Assembly (NCBI GenBank): GCA_012295275.1
Contig: CM022676.1
Location: forward strand, 1,439,510-1,503,509
Reading direction: 5' to 3'
From: Chrysomallon squamiferum
Lineage: Eukaryota; Mollusca; Gastropoda; Neomphalida; Peltospiridae
DNA length: 64,000 bases
The notes under the pieces were generated by a model, which worked only from the letters and a program-made list of their open reading frames with translations, ran no database searches and was not told the DNA's origin. A program made the translations under genes and the position numbers. Every line of letters begins with the position of its first letter. The first letter of the stretch is position 1. Below are positions 1 to 10,344 of this stretch, piece after piece.

Positions 1-640
1 TTTTGTTTAGTTTGGAAAATATTGGAGTACCTTGACCTTTTGACCTTTGCTATGACCTTGAAATTGACCGTGTGGATCATTGATCTTGAGATGACCTTTA
101 TTGAAATTTAATCTCCCACATGTTAACTAAAATATATAAAAGTTTCCTGGGTGTTTTTTTTGTTTAGCCACAATATAGATTTAAAAATGCACATACCTGA
201 AAATAACACCTTTTCAGCCATTAACATCTGATTGACTAAAACCTGAATGATCAATTCTGGATGCTAGGAATCACCATCTCTTGATCATCGAGTAAGACAT
301 TGTAGGCCTGCATGTATGCATAAAGTTCACATATAAAAGTTTCCTGGGTATAATATTTTTGGTATCCTTGTCATTTTGCCTTTCTAACAATACCAATTTT
401 ATGAAGATTGGCCCAGTAGTTCCTGAGATATGAGGGTTCTAAGGTTGGTGGTCACACCCATTTTGGCAAAAATCTCAAAATTCCGTGGGCCGTATCTCCC
501 ACACCATTGGTCTGATTGGGCTAATATTTCAGATTTGGTGCTGTGGGATCCCAGTCAACAAGTATACCAAGTTTCATAAAAATCTGAGACGTCGGGTTTA
601 AACCATTGGGTGATTTGACACGGAATGACCCCTAACGATA
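1..640. repeat. Interspersed repeat, unclassified
   Basis: There is no credible ORF here. Segments at about 10-60 and 360-640 recur elsewhere in the window. The stretch around 368-428 (ending in the motif GTAGTTCCTGAGATATGAGG) is found as its reverse complement near 4120-4200. The motif CCTTGACCTTTTGACCTTTG recurs in direct orientation at about 4245-4265, and GATTTGACACGGAATGACC has a near match at about 4515-4535. This identifies a dispersed repeat family with both orientations mixed together. I do not recognise it as a named superfamily and see no terminal inverted repeats or transposase. Confidence 0.6.
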
Positions 641-1290
641 ATAATACTAATTATAATTATTATTATTAGTGTTGATGTGTTCGTCATTGTATTACTGTCG
701 CTGTAATTACTACTGTCTTCATTATTTTGTTGTTTTCAGATAACTAGTTTATGTATTTTGTGTTGTTGTTACGTTTCCATAATGAGTGACAGCATCATGA
801 GCATGTTTTTTCAAAATTTCAGTAATCAAAATTATGAAATAATACATTTTCGGAAAGAGAAAGAGAAAAGAAAAAAGAAGAACAAAAAATACCTAACATA
901 ACATTTATAAAGAAAACTCAACATTACGCTGCCATGGCATATTCAGTACAAAACAAATCGGAGAAGAGAATATTGTGAGTTTTTCGAGCTTTCTGCCCCG
1001 CTGACTAGAACTGGTAGCTGATCGGCTATGTCCGGAACTCTTCTCGCGAAAGACAATTATGCTAACGTATCGTTATCGTAGTTGACCGGAAACATTTCAC
1101 TTCTGTCACGAAGTCAAATACATTTTATCTTTACTAATTATTATTATTATTATTACAGGTACCGGGCTAATTATCCGGCGTCCTGAAATCCGGAAAGACC
1201 AGAAAACCTAAAAAATTTTCCCGACGCTATTTTCATAGTTCGCGCGCGTGGGTGTTGTCCTGACCAGACCGGAAGTAATCTTTCAAGCCA
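641..1290. other. Non-coding stretch with a possible MITE end
   Basis: AT-rich sequence with short ATT microsatellites at about 656-668 and 1137-1156 and no supportable exon. At about 1157-1215 the phrases GGTACCGGGCTAATTATCCGG and TGAAATCCGGAAAGACCAGA resemble the GC-containing termini of pogo/Tigger-type miniature elements. The partner terminus was not found, so that call is weak. Confidence 0.4.
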
Positions 1291-1520
1291 ATAAAAAAAA
1301 ATACTTTATCATTTAATTTTTATGAAGATATATATATAATGCTCGTGTAGATAATACTTCACTATCATTTCCTCGTTGTCTAGCCATGGTCAAAAATTAT
1401 TATATGATAGAAAAAGTAATATCACAAATAAATTTGCAAGGGGACGATCATATTAAAATGTGGTGCCTCTTTGTTGCGGTACTAGAAGCCATTGAATACG
1501 CACTCCTTGTGTAATTTTCT
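1268..1520 (+). mobile_element. LINE 3'-end fragment (unit A copy)
   Basis: The sequence from about 1290 to 1512 is a close copy of the end of the LINE ORF2 at 17828-18060. It includes the stretch encoding NYYMIEKVISQINLQG and the following glycine/aspartate-rich turn. In this copy the frame is broken, and the 3' untranslated tail present at 18060-18310 is missing. This fragment marks the left edge of duplicated unit A, so the duplication breakpoint lies inside a retroelement. Confidence 0.75.
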
Positions 1521-1799
1521 CTGTTAGATCGGTTTTGGATCGGTGATTAATAATCGTTTGAAAGTTTAATTAAAATCCGAAAGAAGAAAAAAAAAGATAA
1601 AGTAAAATAATAAAATAAAATAAAATAATGTTATACCCGAGTGGTTATTTTTACCATTACCTATTTATACATGTTATGTTTATTATTAATGCTCATTAGA
1701 TGTATCATCTAAACTGATACACGGTGGACCGACAAGTGTATTACACTGACGAGAGCAATAAACATGTTGATTATGAAATTAGCAAATACCGAAAGCGAA

Positions 1800-1804
1800 A
1801 AACC

Positions 1805-1848
<44 letters not shown>
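1800..1848. repeat. AAT microsatellite
   Basis: Uninterrupted ATA/TAA triplets of about 45 bp. The equivalent run in unit B lies at 18735-18766. The poly-isoleucine ORF it creates is not a gene. Confidence 0.9.
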
Positions 1849-1849
<1 letters not shown>

Positions 1850-2456
1850 TTGCTGTTTGTTGTCGTTGTCAGTTGCAGTAGTAGCAGCTGTAGTAGTGAT
1901 AGTAATTGCAATATATAAAAAACAGCATTAAGAATGTAATTTCATTACTACAACTATTAAACATTACAATATCAACTAAACTGAAATTCACATGATTGAA
2001 AGTATGTTAATAATACGCATTATTAAAAATAATAATAATAAAGAAATTATAATAAAAATGTGAAATAAATTCTACAAAGAAGTATTTGCTCTAACGCAGT
2101 CATAGCGTTCTTCAGAGTTTACCAAGAATAATTCTTAATCGCATTAATTAATTTATGTTTACTATTGCTGTTTCTTCTCGTTGTTAGCTGTAGTAGTTGA
2201 AGTAGTATGAGTAACAACTGCAGTAGTAGTAGCAGCAGTAATGACAGCAGTTGTAAAATATATACATAAAAGAAAACACACAAAAAAACTCATCTTAAAC
2301 TAAAAGAAAGTTATACTCTATTGCAGCTGTGAAAGGGTAAAATGGCGGAACTCGCATCTGTTGTATCAACGTTATTTAAGTGGATCAAACTTTATTATCT
2401 GCAAAGATAAGACGCTGAAAATAATAAAGTAACAACTTGGAAGTGTAGACAATTAA

Positions 2457-2462
2457 TTTATT
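2457..2462 (-). promoter_or_regulatory. Possible polyadenylation signal of unit A Ig gene
   Basis: AATAAA on the minus strand, about 55 bp beyond the stop codon of the immunoglobulin-domain gene. It is conserved at 19346-19355 in unit B, where two overlapping copies occur. In such AT-rich DNA the motif is common by chance; its position is what makes it plausible. Confidence 0.4.
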
Positions 2463-2517
2463 CTTAATAGTTTTGACAAGACAAATAAAATTTTCATCCG
2501 TTTTCAATAAGCTAATT

Positions 2518-5180
2518 TTATAATGATTTCGTACAAATGGCTTTGTGGTCAGGGTCATTATCACCAGTACGACACTGCCACTCTCCAGCATCTTTTTTAC
2601 TGAACTTTTCTATTGTTATTTTAAACTCCCAGCGTGAAATAACATCACCATGGTAGCCATCAACAAATTTCTGACAAAGCGTGGAGATTAAATCACATTC
2701 GATAACGATACTGCCGTCAGGCCGAACAGCACTTAGGCCATATGTAATGTTATTATTCACCACGCAGTTCATTATCGATATTTGACCGATCTTCGGCCTA
2801 CCCAAACACGTAAGTCTTGGGCTTACAGGGCTATCTATTTGTCAAGAAATAAGAGTCATTTAATACAAACGTCAGCTATAATGAGAATAAAAAGAATGTT
2901 AATTATTAAAACTATTTCTGACGATACACGCCGGACATCACAATATTTAATAATTTAATTTGTGTTTAAATTTAATTTACTTGATTCTTTGTTCAGTGAA
3001 AACGGAACAAGTTAAAACCAACTGAATATTTAAGCGCGTAAATTCGCAATGATTTTCTGAACGGCGTAAATCAAAAGAGCTTCAAGGCGGAGTGTACACT
3101 GACACGTGAAGTCATTCATGAAACTAACACTGTTGGTCCTGAAAATGCTGAAGTGCATACTCAAAACACTGAACTGACATACACTAGTACTGATAGCAGT
3201 TACACCTTTGTACAACACATACACTAGTACTGAGCAGTTACACCTTTGTACAACTCACATAAAACACTCACAGAACTTTGTACAACTCACATACACTACT
3301 ACTCACAGCAGTTATACCTTTGTACAACTCACATACACTACTACTCACAGCAGTTACACCTTTGTACAACTCACATACACTACTACTCACAGCAGTTACA
3401 CCTTTGTACAACTCACATACACTACTACTGAAAGCAGTTATACCTTTGTACAACTCACATACACTAGTACTGATAGCAGTTACACCTTTGTACAACTCAC
3501 ATACACTACTACTGATAGCAGTTACACCTTTGTACAACTCACATACACTACTACTCACAGCAGTTACTCCTTAGTACAACTCACATACACTAGTACTGAT
3601 AGCAGTTACACCTTTGTACAACTCACATACACTAGTACTGATAGCAGTTACACCTTTGTACAACTCACATACACTAGTACTGATAGCAGTTGCACCTTTG
3701 TACAACTCACATACACTAGTACTGATAGCAGTTACACCTTTGTACAAGTCACATACACTAGTACTGATAGCAGTTACTCCTTTGTACAACTAACATACAC
3801 TAATACTGACAGCAGTTACACTTTTGTAGGACTCACATAAACTAGTACTGGCAGCAGTTACACCTTTGTAGAACTCACATACTTAAAATAGTTAGAATGC
3901 TAGGAACACCAGAACTGATAAAGCAGATGCATATATTTAGAACGTACAAACAGCAGTACTGAGAAAATAACCATGTAGAAATTAACGACAGACCAGATTT
4001 TGCAGACATTTCATTTACAAATTGGAAATTTTAGGCCAATCGGAACAATGGTTTGGGAGATACGCCCCCCACACACACACGAATTTGTAGATTTTGGGCC
4101 AAAATGGGGGTGACCCACCAACCTTTGTACCCTCATATCTCAGGAACTACTGGGCCAGTCGTCATAAAATTGGTACTGTTGAAAAGGCAATATGACAAGG
4201 TTTCCAAATCTGCCATTATTGTTCAGTCTGAAGATTGTTGGGGTACACTGACCTTTTGACCTTTGTGTACATCCTTTTTATCAGCATTATTTGACATATT
4301 TCAAAATATGAAATGTTATTAACAACACACTAAAATTACATAGAGTGTGTACAAGCGTATTGCAACATCCTGCATTTAACAAAAAGGCTACCAAATGTTA
4401 GTTTGCACCTATCAAGGAAATAATGAAATATTTGGAATCCTTATCAAATCAGCTTTCCAGTGATACCATTGTAAGGTTAAAATTTAACTTTATTGGTGTG
4501 TGTTTGTGGGGGGATGATTTGACATGGAATGACCACGAAATCGTCTTCAGTTGCAGAGTTATCTGCCTGCTGACATGGGTCACGTGAATTGTCTCTTACA
4601 GATGTGAAATATGGCAGAACTTGTCTGAACTACACCATTGTCATTGCAGTCTACATTTACATTTTTATGACATATTAACTGATTTTTTGTGCTTTTCTAA
4701 GTGAAATAATTTTATGATGTAACTTTTTAAAATCTATTTTAATATTAACGACATATTTTTTTCATGAATTATTATTTATGATGTTTTATTTATTTATTTT
4801 TTAACAATAATATTATTTGTTTTTAACGTTTCATTAATGGTTTCATTCCCTCTATTCTTTAATGCATTTTTTTAGGGCAATTTTGTCCCATATTTTAGCT
4901 TTTAAAACGAGTTCGCGACCGAAGCTGGTGAAAGGTGGCATATGGCATATGGTTTTGCCACGTTTCAGCGTTTTTTAGAAGAAAAATAATAAAATAACAT
5001 TTTAAAAGAAAACAACTAATATTATTATTATTATTATTGTTGTTGTTGTTGTTGTTGTTGTCTTTATATTATTTTAGAAGAATTTTCATGAATAAGAGAT
5101 TATTGGAAATATAACTAACCAAAACACACGCCAACAGACATCAGAAAAGTCATCAGGAATAAGTTTCCCTTAAATGCCAT
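2518..5180 (-). CDS. Secreted single-Ig-domain protein (unit A paralogue, exon-loss form)
   Basis: Two coding exons on the minus strand are visible. Exon 1 (5180-5120) encodes a 20-residue signal peptide, MAFKGNLFLMTFLMSVGVCF, and ends in phase 1 before GTTAGT. The Ig exon (2834-2518) begins after a CAAATAG acceptor, also in phase 1. It has the Ig V/I-type signature: an N-terminal Cys, an NIT glycosylation site, a Trp in the F strand region, DAGEWQC, and a late ICTK cysteine. Spliced directly, the two exons give 378 nt, 126 codons including the stop, with no frameshift. The unit B paralogue has an extra Ig exon between them; here it has been replaced by about 270 bp of unrelated repeat. The stop is two codons later than in unit B. 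The product would be a 125-aa soluble one-domain protein; transcription is unproven. Molluscan immune Ig families such as FREP/VIgL also use signal peptide plus Ig exons, but no fibrinogen or lectin domain is visible here, so I do not assign it to them. Confidence 0.6.
3180..3885. repeat. 42-bp minisatellite in unit A Ig intron
   Basis: About 16 tandem copies of a 42-bp unit containing CCTTTGTACAACTCACATAC and CAGCAGTTA. Copies differ at a few positions (ACTACTCACAG versus AGTACTGATAG). Because 42 is divisible by three, long open frames appear on both strands with a 14-residue period (TFVQLTYTSTDSSY), but these are by-products. It sits between the signal-peptide and Ig exons. The homologous place in unit B holds a related array with a 39-bp unit. 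Confidence 0.95.
4010..4265. repeat. Interspersed repeat filling the lost Ig exon
   Basis: Homology with unit B stops at about 4010, just inside the flank of the missing first Ig exon, and resumes at about 4265 (unit B about 21830). The intervening 255 bp belong to the repeat family of the first 640 bases of the window, mostly in inverted orientation, with the motif CTCAGGAACTACTGGGCCAG. Either insertion of this repeat accompanied the loss of about 1.5 kb, or the repeat was present and mediated it. Confidence 0.75.
5019..5062. repeat. ATT/TTG triplet microsatellite
   Basis: About 5 ATT triplets followed by about 8 TTG triplets. The corresponding unit B site (22768-22802) is a pure ATT run, so the locus has changed composition since duplication. 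Confidence 0.85.
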
Positions 5181-5355
5181 ATTTAAACCTTCAGTTCTTC
5201 GGTCCTCTGACTTAAGCTATATTTCTAGGGAAAAAAAGAAGAAATGATTGATATAATTTATTATTGTCGCTGTTTGTTTATTGTTAATGTTTTAAATAAA
5301 TAAAAATGAATGTAAAAGCCTACCTAAAAAGTAAGGATAATGATAAAGAACTTAC

Positions 5356-5640
5356 ATATTCTGATTCCCTATAATTTCGTTTGTGGTTGTTTTCCGTCAA
5401 CAAATATTTCGTGCACCAACGATTACCAACGAGTTTCATAAAGAACCGTGCGGTCCAACTGTCCAAGACTAAGATGGAAACAATTGATGTGTCTAAAACT
5501 GCATGTATGATACATGCAGGAGAATGCTTGGACTCCTTCAAATATAAACCCAGGAATCCTGGTCTCCTCAGATAGAACAGGCAATCACCGGACGTCGTTA
5601 TTATTAGAAAAAAATATATAAACAAACATCACTACTTTTC
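5356..5640 (-). other. Probable 5' leader exon of unit A Ig gene
   Basis: On the minus strand this stretch ends with GAATAT followed by the strong donor GTAAGT (boundary at 5356). The signal-peptide exon has a CCCTAG acceptor at 5225, giving 44 nt of leader (5224-5181) before the ATG. An ORF of about 100 codons crosses the leader exon but would stop (TAA) just before the signal-peptide ATG, so the exon is read as 5' untranslated. Nearly the same sequence with the same donor is at 23103-23390. The upstream edge is not defined. Confidence 0.45.
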
Positions 5641-6260
5641 AGATTCAACTCAAAGTACACACATCTCGCTACTCAACCGAGATTCCTGAGGAAGAGGATC
5701 AAGACGTCATCATAGACACATTGCAGGAAACCCTTCAAAATAATCCTTCTTAACAGCTTGCAATTATGGCTTTGATTCAACACTTAAAAATGAAAACACG
5801 TGAAGAAAACCAGGTCTTGGGAAGAAATAGTTCTGGAATCATGAAATTTAATTTAAACCTAGCGTTGGGTGACAACAGCATAAAGATATTCCACATGCGT
5901 TCATTGACAGTTCAAAGCTATGTGAGAAAATAAATCTTGAAACCTTCTAAAGATTAGAGAAGATCCTTGATCACAAAACATAAAAACCAGAAGATGGATT
6001 AAACACAGGTATTTGCTGAAAGAAAACAAACAAAATGGAAAATGAATGCTTCCAGCTGACTGAGATTCAAAGATCCCGCTTTAAGAATAGGTACTCTGAG
6101 CTGAACATTATAACGAAATAAAATAAACTTTAGAAGAAGGTAAAGTAGTGTAAACTGAACAAATTTTGGAATCTTTCAGAAATAACCTTTTAAGGCATTC
6201 GCATTTCCGCAAGACAGACAAACTGGTTACAGAGCTATGGTATTTTCAACACTTTTGGTC
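5640..6260 (+). pseudogene. Coding-like remnant, unidentified (unit A)
   Basis: The plus strand shows short frames with protein-like composition interrupted by stops and frameshifts: STEIPEEEDQDVIIDTLQ, then LAIMALIQHLKMKTREENQ, and further on ILESFRNNLLRHSHFRKTDK. The same frames, with the same stops, occur in unit B (23395-24030), so the damage predates the duplication. I do not recognise the family. It lies just upstream of the Ig gene's leader exon, on the other strand, and could be an old transposon or retrocopy. Confidence 0.3.
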
Positions 6261-6261
6261 A

Positions 6262-7560
6262 AGTACAAATTTTCTGCGGTTTTTTTCTACTTAACGTAAT
6301 AACAAAAGCTGCTACTCGTAAAATAAATGTTAATAGTTTATTGTTTTACAGGTGAGATCTACATACACGGAATATGAATGACAATCCGTTTATGTTATAT
6401 ATCCTTCATTTTTTTTTTTTTTCCAAACATTCAATTTTTCTTGAAATTTAATTGTTCCGATATTTATTTTACAAATATATTTATCTGCGTAATACTATAT
6501 GTTCAGAATATTTTTGAATCCAGTTAAATTAGTTGTTGGTGTTTGCATTTTGATTTATGTATATACTGCTTGGCAGTTAACTTTATTATAATTATCTTTC
6601 TTCCTATTTTCAGAATGATTATGATTGCCTTCAATTACTATTTGTGCATTGATTTGTTGTCAACAATATGCAGTTAATAATTTGCCATAGAATATTTTAT
6701 GTTATAATTGAGTCATTTTAAACACAAAATGAACAATATCTATATATATATATATATTCTTTAGCAGACTACGTTATTATATATGAGATGCCAATTATTT
6801 CCTAGCACAGAGATGATGAAAACTCTGATTACTGTATATGCAAAAATAAACCAAGTATCTGCAAAAGGCAGAGAGAAAATGGTTCACGTCACTCGTGAAG
6901 GTCATATTGCAGATTTTGAGCGTCATTACTGGAAAAAAAAAAATAATCCAAACAGGAATTACGTGTCGATTCATTGTCCGGATTTGGTCTATTTTTCAAG
7001 TGGACACGAAACATATCAAAATACTGAAATACAGATCATCATTTGTAACAGCACTAATAATATTTTGAAATGGAAGACTGTGTTTATTTATAGATATATT
7101 CAGCAAAAGAAACTAATTTACATTTTATGTTTTTCGACAAATTTCACCAAGAATTATAGATTATTTACCGATGCCTACTGTTTCTATAACAAAATGACTA
7201 TATTTAAAGATGGGCAACAAAAGGGCACGAGAATAATATTCAGAAATATCCATTAGTTGAGCACAACGATTCGGCCAGTGTTGGATCAATGTTCTGGACC
7301 TTGGAGCTTGAACCGTTCCCCGCAACCAGTAATTCACTTTAGTGAATACGTTTCACACACACACTAAAACAGAATGATGAATAAAACAGAGAAAATTCCA
7401 GTCACTTCAGTGTTTTATTTCAGTTGTTTTAAGAATATACATAAATCGAAGTGCTCTATATTATTTGGAGGAAATCACGACTTTCCGAGTAGTTATGGAT
7501 GCGTCCTATGTACCAAATTGTTTACTGAAAATATTTATTAAGTATTAACTTAAAATGGAC
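6262..7560. other. Intergenic region between Ig gene and CCDC191 copy
   Basis: AT-rich spacer shared with unit B (24035-25430). An ORF of 157 codons is open at 6783-7256 in this copy, but the unit B equivalent carries several insertions, deletions and stops. It is not supported as coding. A short TA run lies near 6740-6756. Confidence 0.6.
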
Positions 7561-7739
7561 AACCGACAACATTAAAAATGGATGATAGCATTCACAAACC
7601 GGGTCTTTACAAATGGAAAAGACAGACACCAACGAGATTATATTCTAGGTCGCAAGTAAGTAGAAAATTTTGTTATATCGCAGTTCTAATCATAAACCAT
7701 TGTGACTGTCAATTACTAAAAGTAGAAAACATTACCTTA

Positions 7740-7860
7740 AAAATGGATATCATTCACAAACCGGGTCTTAATAAATGGAAAAGACAGACACAACGAGATT
7801 ATATTCATGATCGCAAGTAAGTAGCAATTTATGTTATCATAAAGATAAACCATTGAGACT
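7740..7860 (+). repeat. Local tandem copy of CCDC191 exon 1
   Basis: About 165 bp downstream of exon 1 the same segment is repeated (IHKPGLNKWKRQT), again followed by CGCAAGTAAGTAG. Small deletions shift its frame and change the last codons. It is present only in unit A; unit B has a single exon 1 at 25452. It would be an alternative but defective first exon. Confidence 0.8.
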
Positions 7861-7916
7861 ACCAACTACTAGAAATCAGTAATAGTGAAAATTGTGATAA
7901 CAACATAATTAATATA

Positions 7917-7920
<4 letters not shown>

Positions 7921-7984
<64 letters not shown>
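7921..7984. repeat. CT microsatellite (unit A)
   Basis: Thirty-two CT dinucleotides in CCDC191 intron 1. The orthologous run in unit B is at 25642-25710. Confidence 0.97.
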
Positions 7985-7990
<6 letters not shown>

Positions 7991-8584
7991 CATTAAAATT
8001 TACTTATCACTAGTGTACTAGTAACAACTGTCACTAAAAGTTGTGAGTAAATGGCATCAAAAATTATATCACTGAAAGGTTCTGACAGCTGTCTTTAAAG
8101 GTACTATGATGTGTCGCTAAAGATACTAATATTACTTTCTCATGTAATTGTAATTTTTCTGTTTAAAATTTATTTTATTTTATTTTCAGAATTTTTTTTT
8201 GTGATTTTTACTAATTTAAAAACAAATAAATTAATATTATTATTATAAAATAATTAGGTATTACTGTAGCATATTTTATAAATTGTTGGGGTTTTAAATA
8301 TTTTGTTGGATTTTTGTCAACAAATGATATTTGGTTTCTTCTTGACCTCCTCATTATTATCATCATCATCATCATCATCATATATTAATCTTATATTTGC
8401 TCTGTAATAAAAATTAAAAACTGTAAGCAATACCTTCTGGTTACTTAGAAAGTGGAAGATGCTACTAATACAGCAGCCAAAGCGACATTCGGAGACCGCA
8501 GTGTGTATGGACGAGGAGGAGGGAGATATGCAGCACTGCAGTCAGTACAGCAGCTTCATGAGCACGATGAAATACACAGTGAAG

Positions 8585-10344
8585 GTAAACTTCTTAAATA
8601 ATATTAATTAATACAAGATAATAGAAATTTTATATTGTATAACTGTGTATGTTTATTAATATGTGGGTGATACATTTTCTTTTATTTTTTAAAGTTTTTA
8701 TGCTATATATGTATGTTTGTGGTGAGTATGTGTATTAGTGTATGTTTGTATGTGTTTGTGTATCTGTCTGTATGTATGTAAGCATGCATGATGTGCACTT
8801 TACAGTTGCCTGATTGCCCATGGTGAATCAAAAGAGTGTTGGACAAGACAAAATTTTACCATCAATCCCCCAGTTCTGTATTATTATTCGGTATCAAAAT
8901 GCAAATAACTAATGTCTGAACGAAAGTGGGATCTTATTTTGGGGGGTCATTATTATGTGCTGATTACTGTCAATCTGTGCATGATGAAACACACATAGGA
9001 CATGATAGCAACTCCTTCCTCAGTCTGTTGAACAGTCTGAAAATATTCAGAAAATCACAGCCACATAAACATATTTTTAGGTGCATTTGGAATATCTCGG
9101 CTATGTCTGCCTTGGGCCCATGAGATTTTATGTAAGTAAACTGTGTAGAAACATTTTTATTTTTTTATCAAATATACCAAGTCTACTGCACCAAAAACGA
9201 AGTAGTTGCTGATGATGTCAACAAAAGCTGTTGTTGCCTGGGCACATGTGGGTGTTGTTTGAAGTTCAGATTAACTGAACTGTTGATAGGTGACTATCAA
9301 CAAACAACTTGTTGTTTGTCTTTTAGTATGTTGCCTACATCCAATGAGCACATGCTATGCACATGTAAATGGTAAACTTGTTAGTAGTCACAAATATTAT
9401 TTTGGCCATAAAAGCAGTTCATTCATTCTAGGACTGAGCTTTACTAAAACATTCCAGATGTTTGAATGGGTGGGTCCTTTGACAGCATATTAATAATTTA
9501 ATTACAGCAGTTTTTAATAAAACTAAAACCGTTTCTGTTTCCTTCTTTTGTGTTGTTATTGTATGTTTTATGATATGATCACCTATTTCAAATGATCACA
9601 TATTAAGTGAAAGATAATGAAAAAAATTCGGTCATGGGCCATTTAAAAGTTGTTGTTCAAGTTGCTGTGAGTGGCTCGATTGTACATACTTATTTGTGTT
9701 TACAACTTGTAAATATATTGTACATTATTTTAACATGTACAGATTAATATGCAATTAAAAAGTTCTCTGATACACACACACACACACACACATACATATA
9801 CATCCAGGCACACATGCATATTGCTTATGTTGTAATTTCAGCACAAGACTTTATTATTTATTGTTTATGGTGAAATCAATCTGAAAATAATGTTGTAATT
9901 TTTACTAATAATTACTTTAAATGTATCAGGATTAATACAAGAAATATCCACACTGATCTCTTCACTGGTTTGATTACATCACATCTTCTGAAAGTTTATT
10001 AAGCAGATAATACTAGCTTGTTAAATATTTTACAAACCAATGTATTATTAAATGAGAGATTAAGAAAATAATAATAATATCAGTGATTTAGTAAATATAA
10101 AACTATCCTCTTTTGTGATTGTTTAGAATCTCATTACTCATTTAACAAACAAAAATACTGACAGAGATTTTAATTTGAAGTAAAATCAGAATAAAATTTG
10201 ATCTACTCCACTATAACTTGCAGAATTTACACAGTTCTTGGTTAAATTTCAGACATTCTTCACAAAATATTGTGATTAAAGATTCTATTTTCTCTTGGAA
10301 CTTGACAGTTAAAATTAACTCTGGATATTTTATTTCTGTTGCAG
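8585..10344. other. Fused intron of the CCDC191 copy, with deletion junction
   Basis: This is unit B intron 3 (to about 28195) joined to unit B intron 16 (from about 38600). The join is at about 9895-9905, where GTTGTAATTT from the intron 3 repeat meets ACTAATAATTAC from intron 16. A CA microsatellite occupies 9773-9793. The 65-codon ORF at 8926-9123 also occurs in unit B (27244-27441) but lies wholly within the intron and has no partner exons. Confidence 0.75.

Noticed and set aside
3208-3840. A 210-codon plus-strand ORF with a 14-residue repeat, and matching minus-strand ORFs
   Set aside because: It is a 42-bp minisatellite translated in frame. Several frames on both strands stay open for the same reason, and it lies in the intron of the Ig gene.
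6783-7256. A 157-codon plus-strand ORF
   Set aside because: The recently duplicated unit B counterpart (about 24577-25040) is broken by several indels and stops, and the translation has no domain features.
8926-9123. A 65-codon ORF also present at 27244-27441
   Set aside because: It lies within CCDC191 intron 3 in both units and is shared only through the duplication. No splice partners or recognisable domain.
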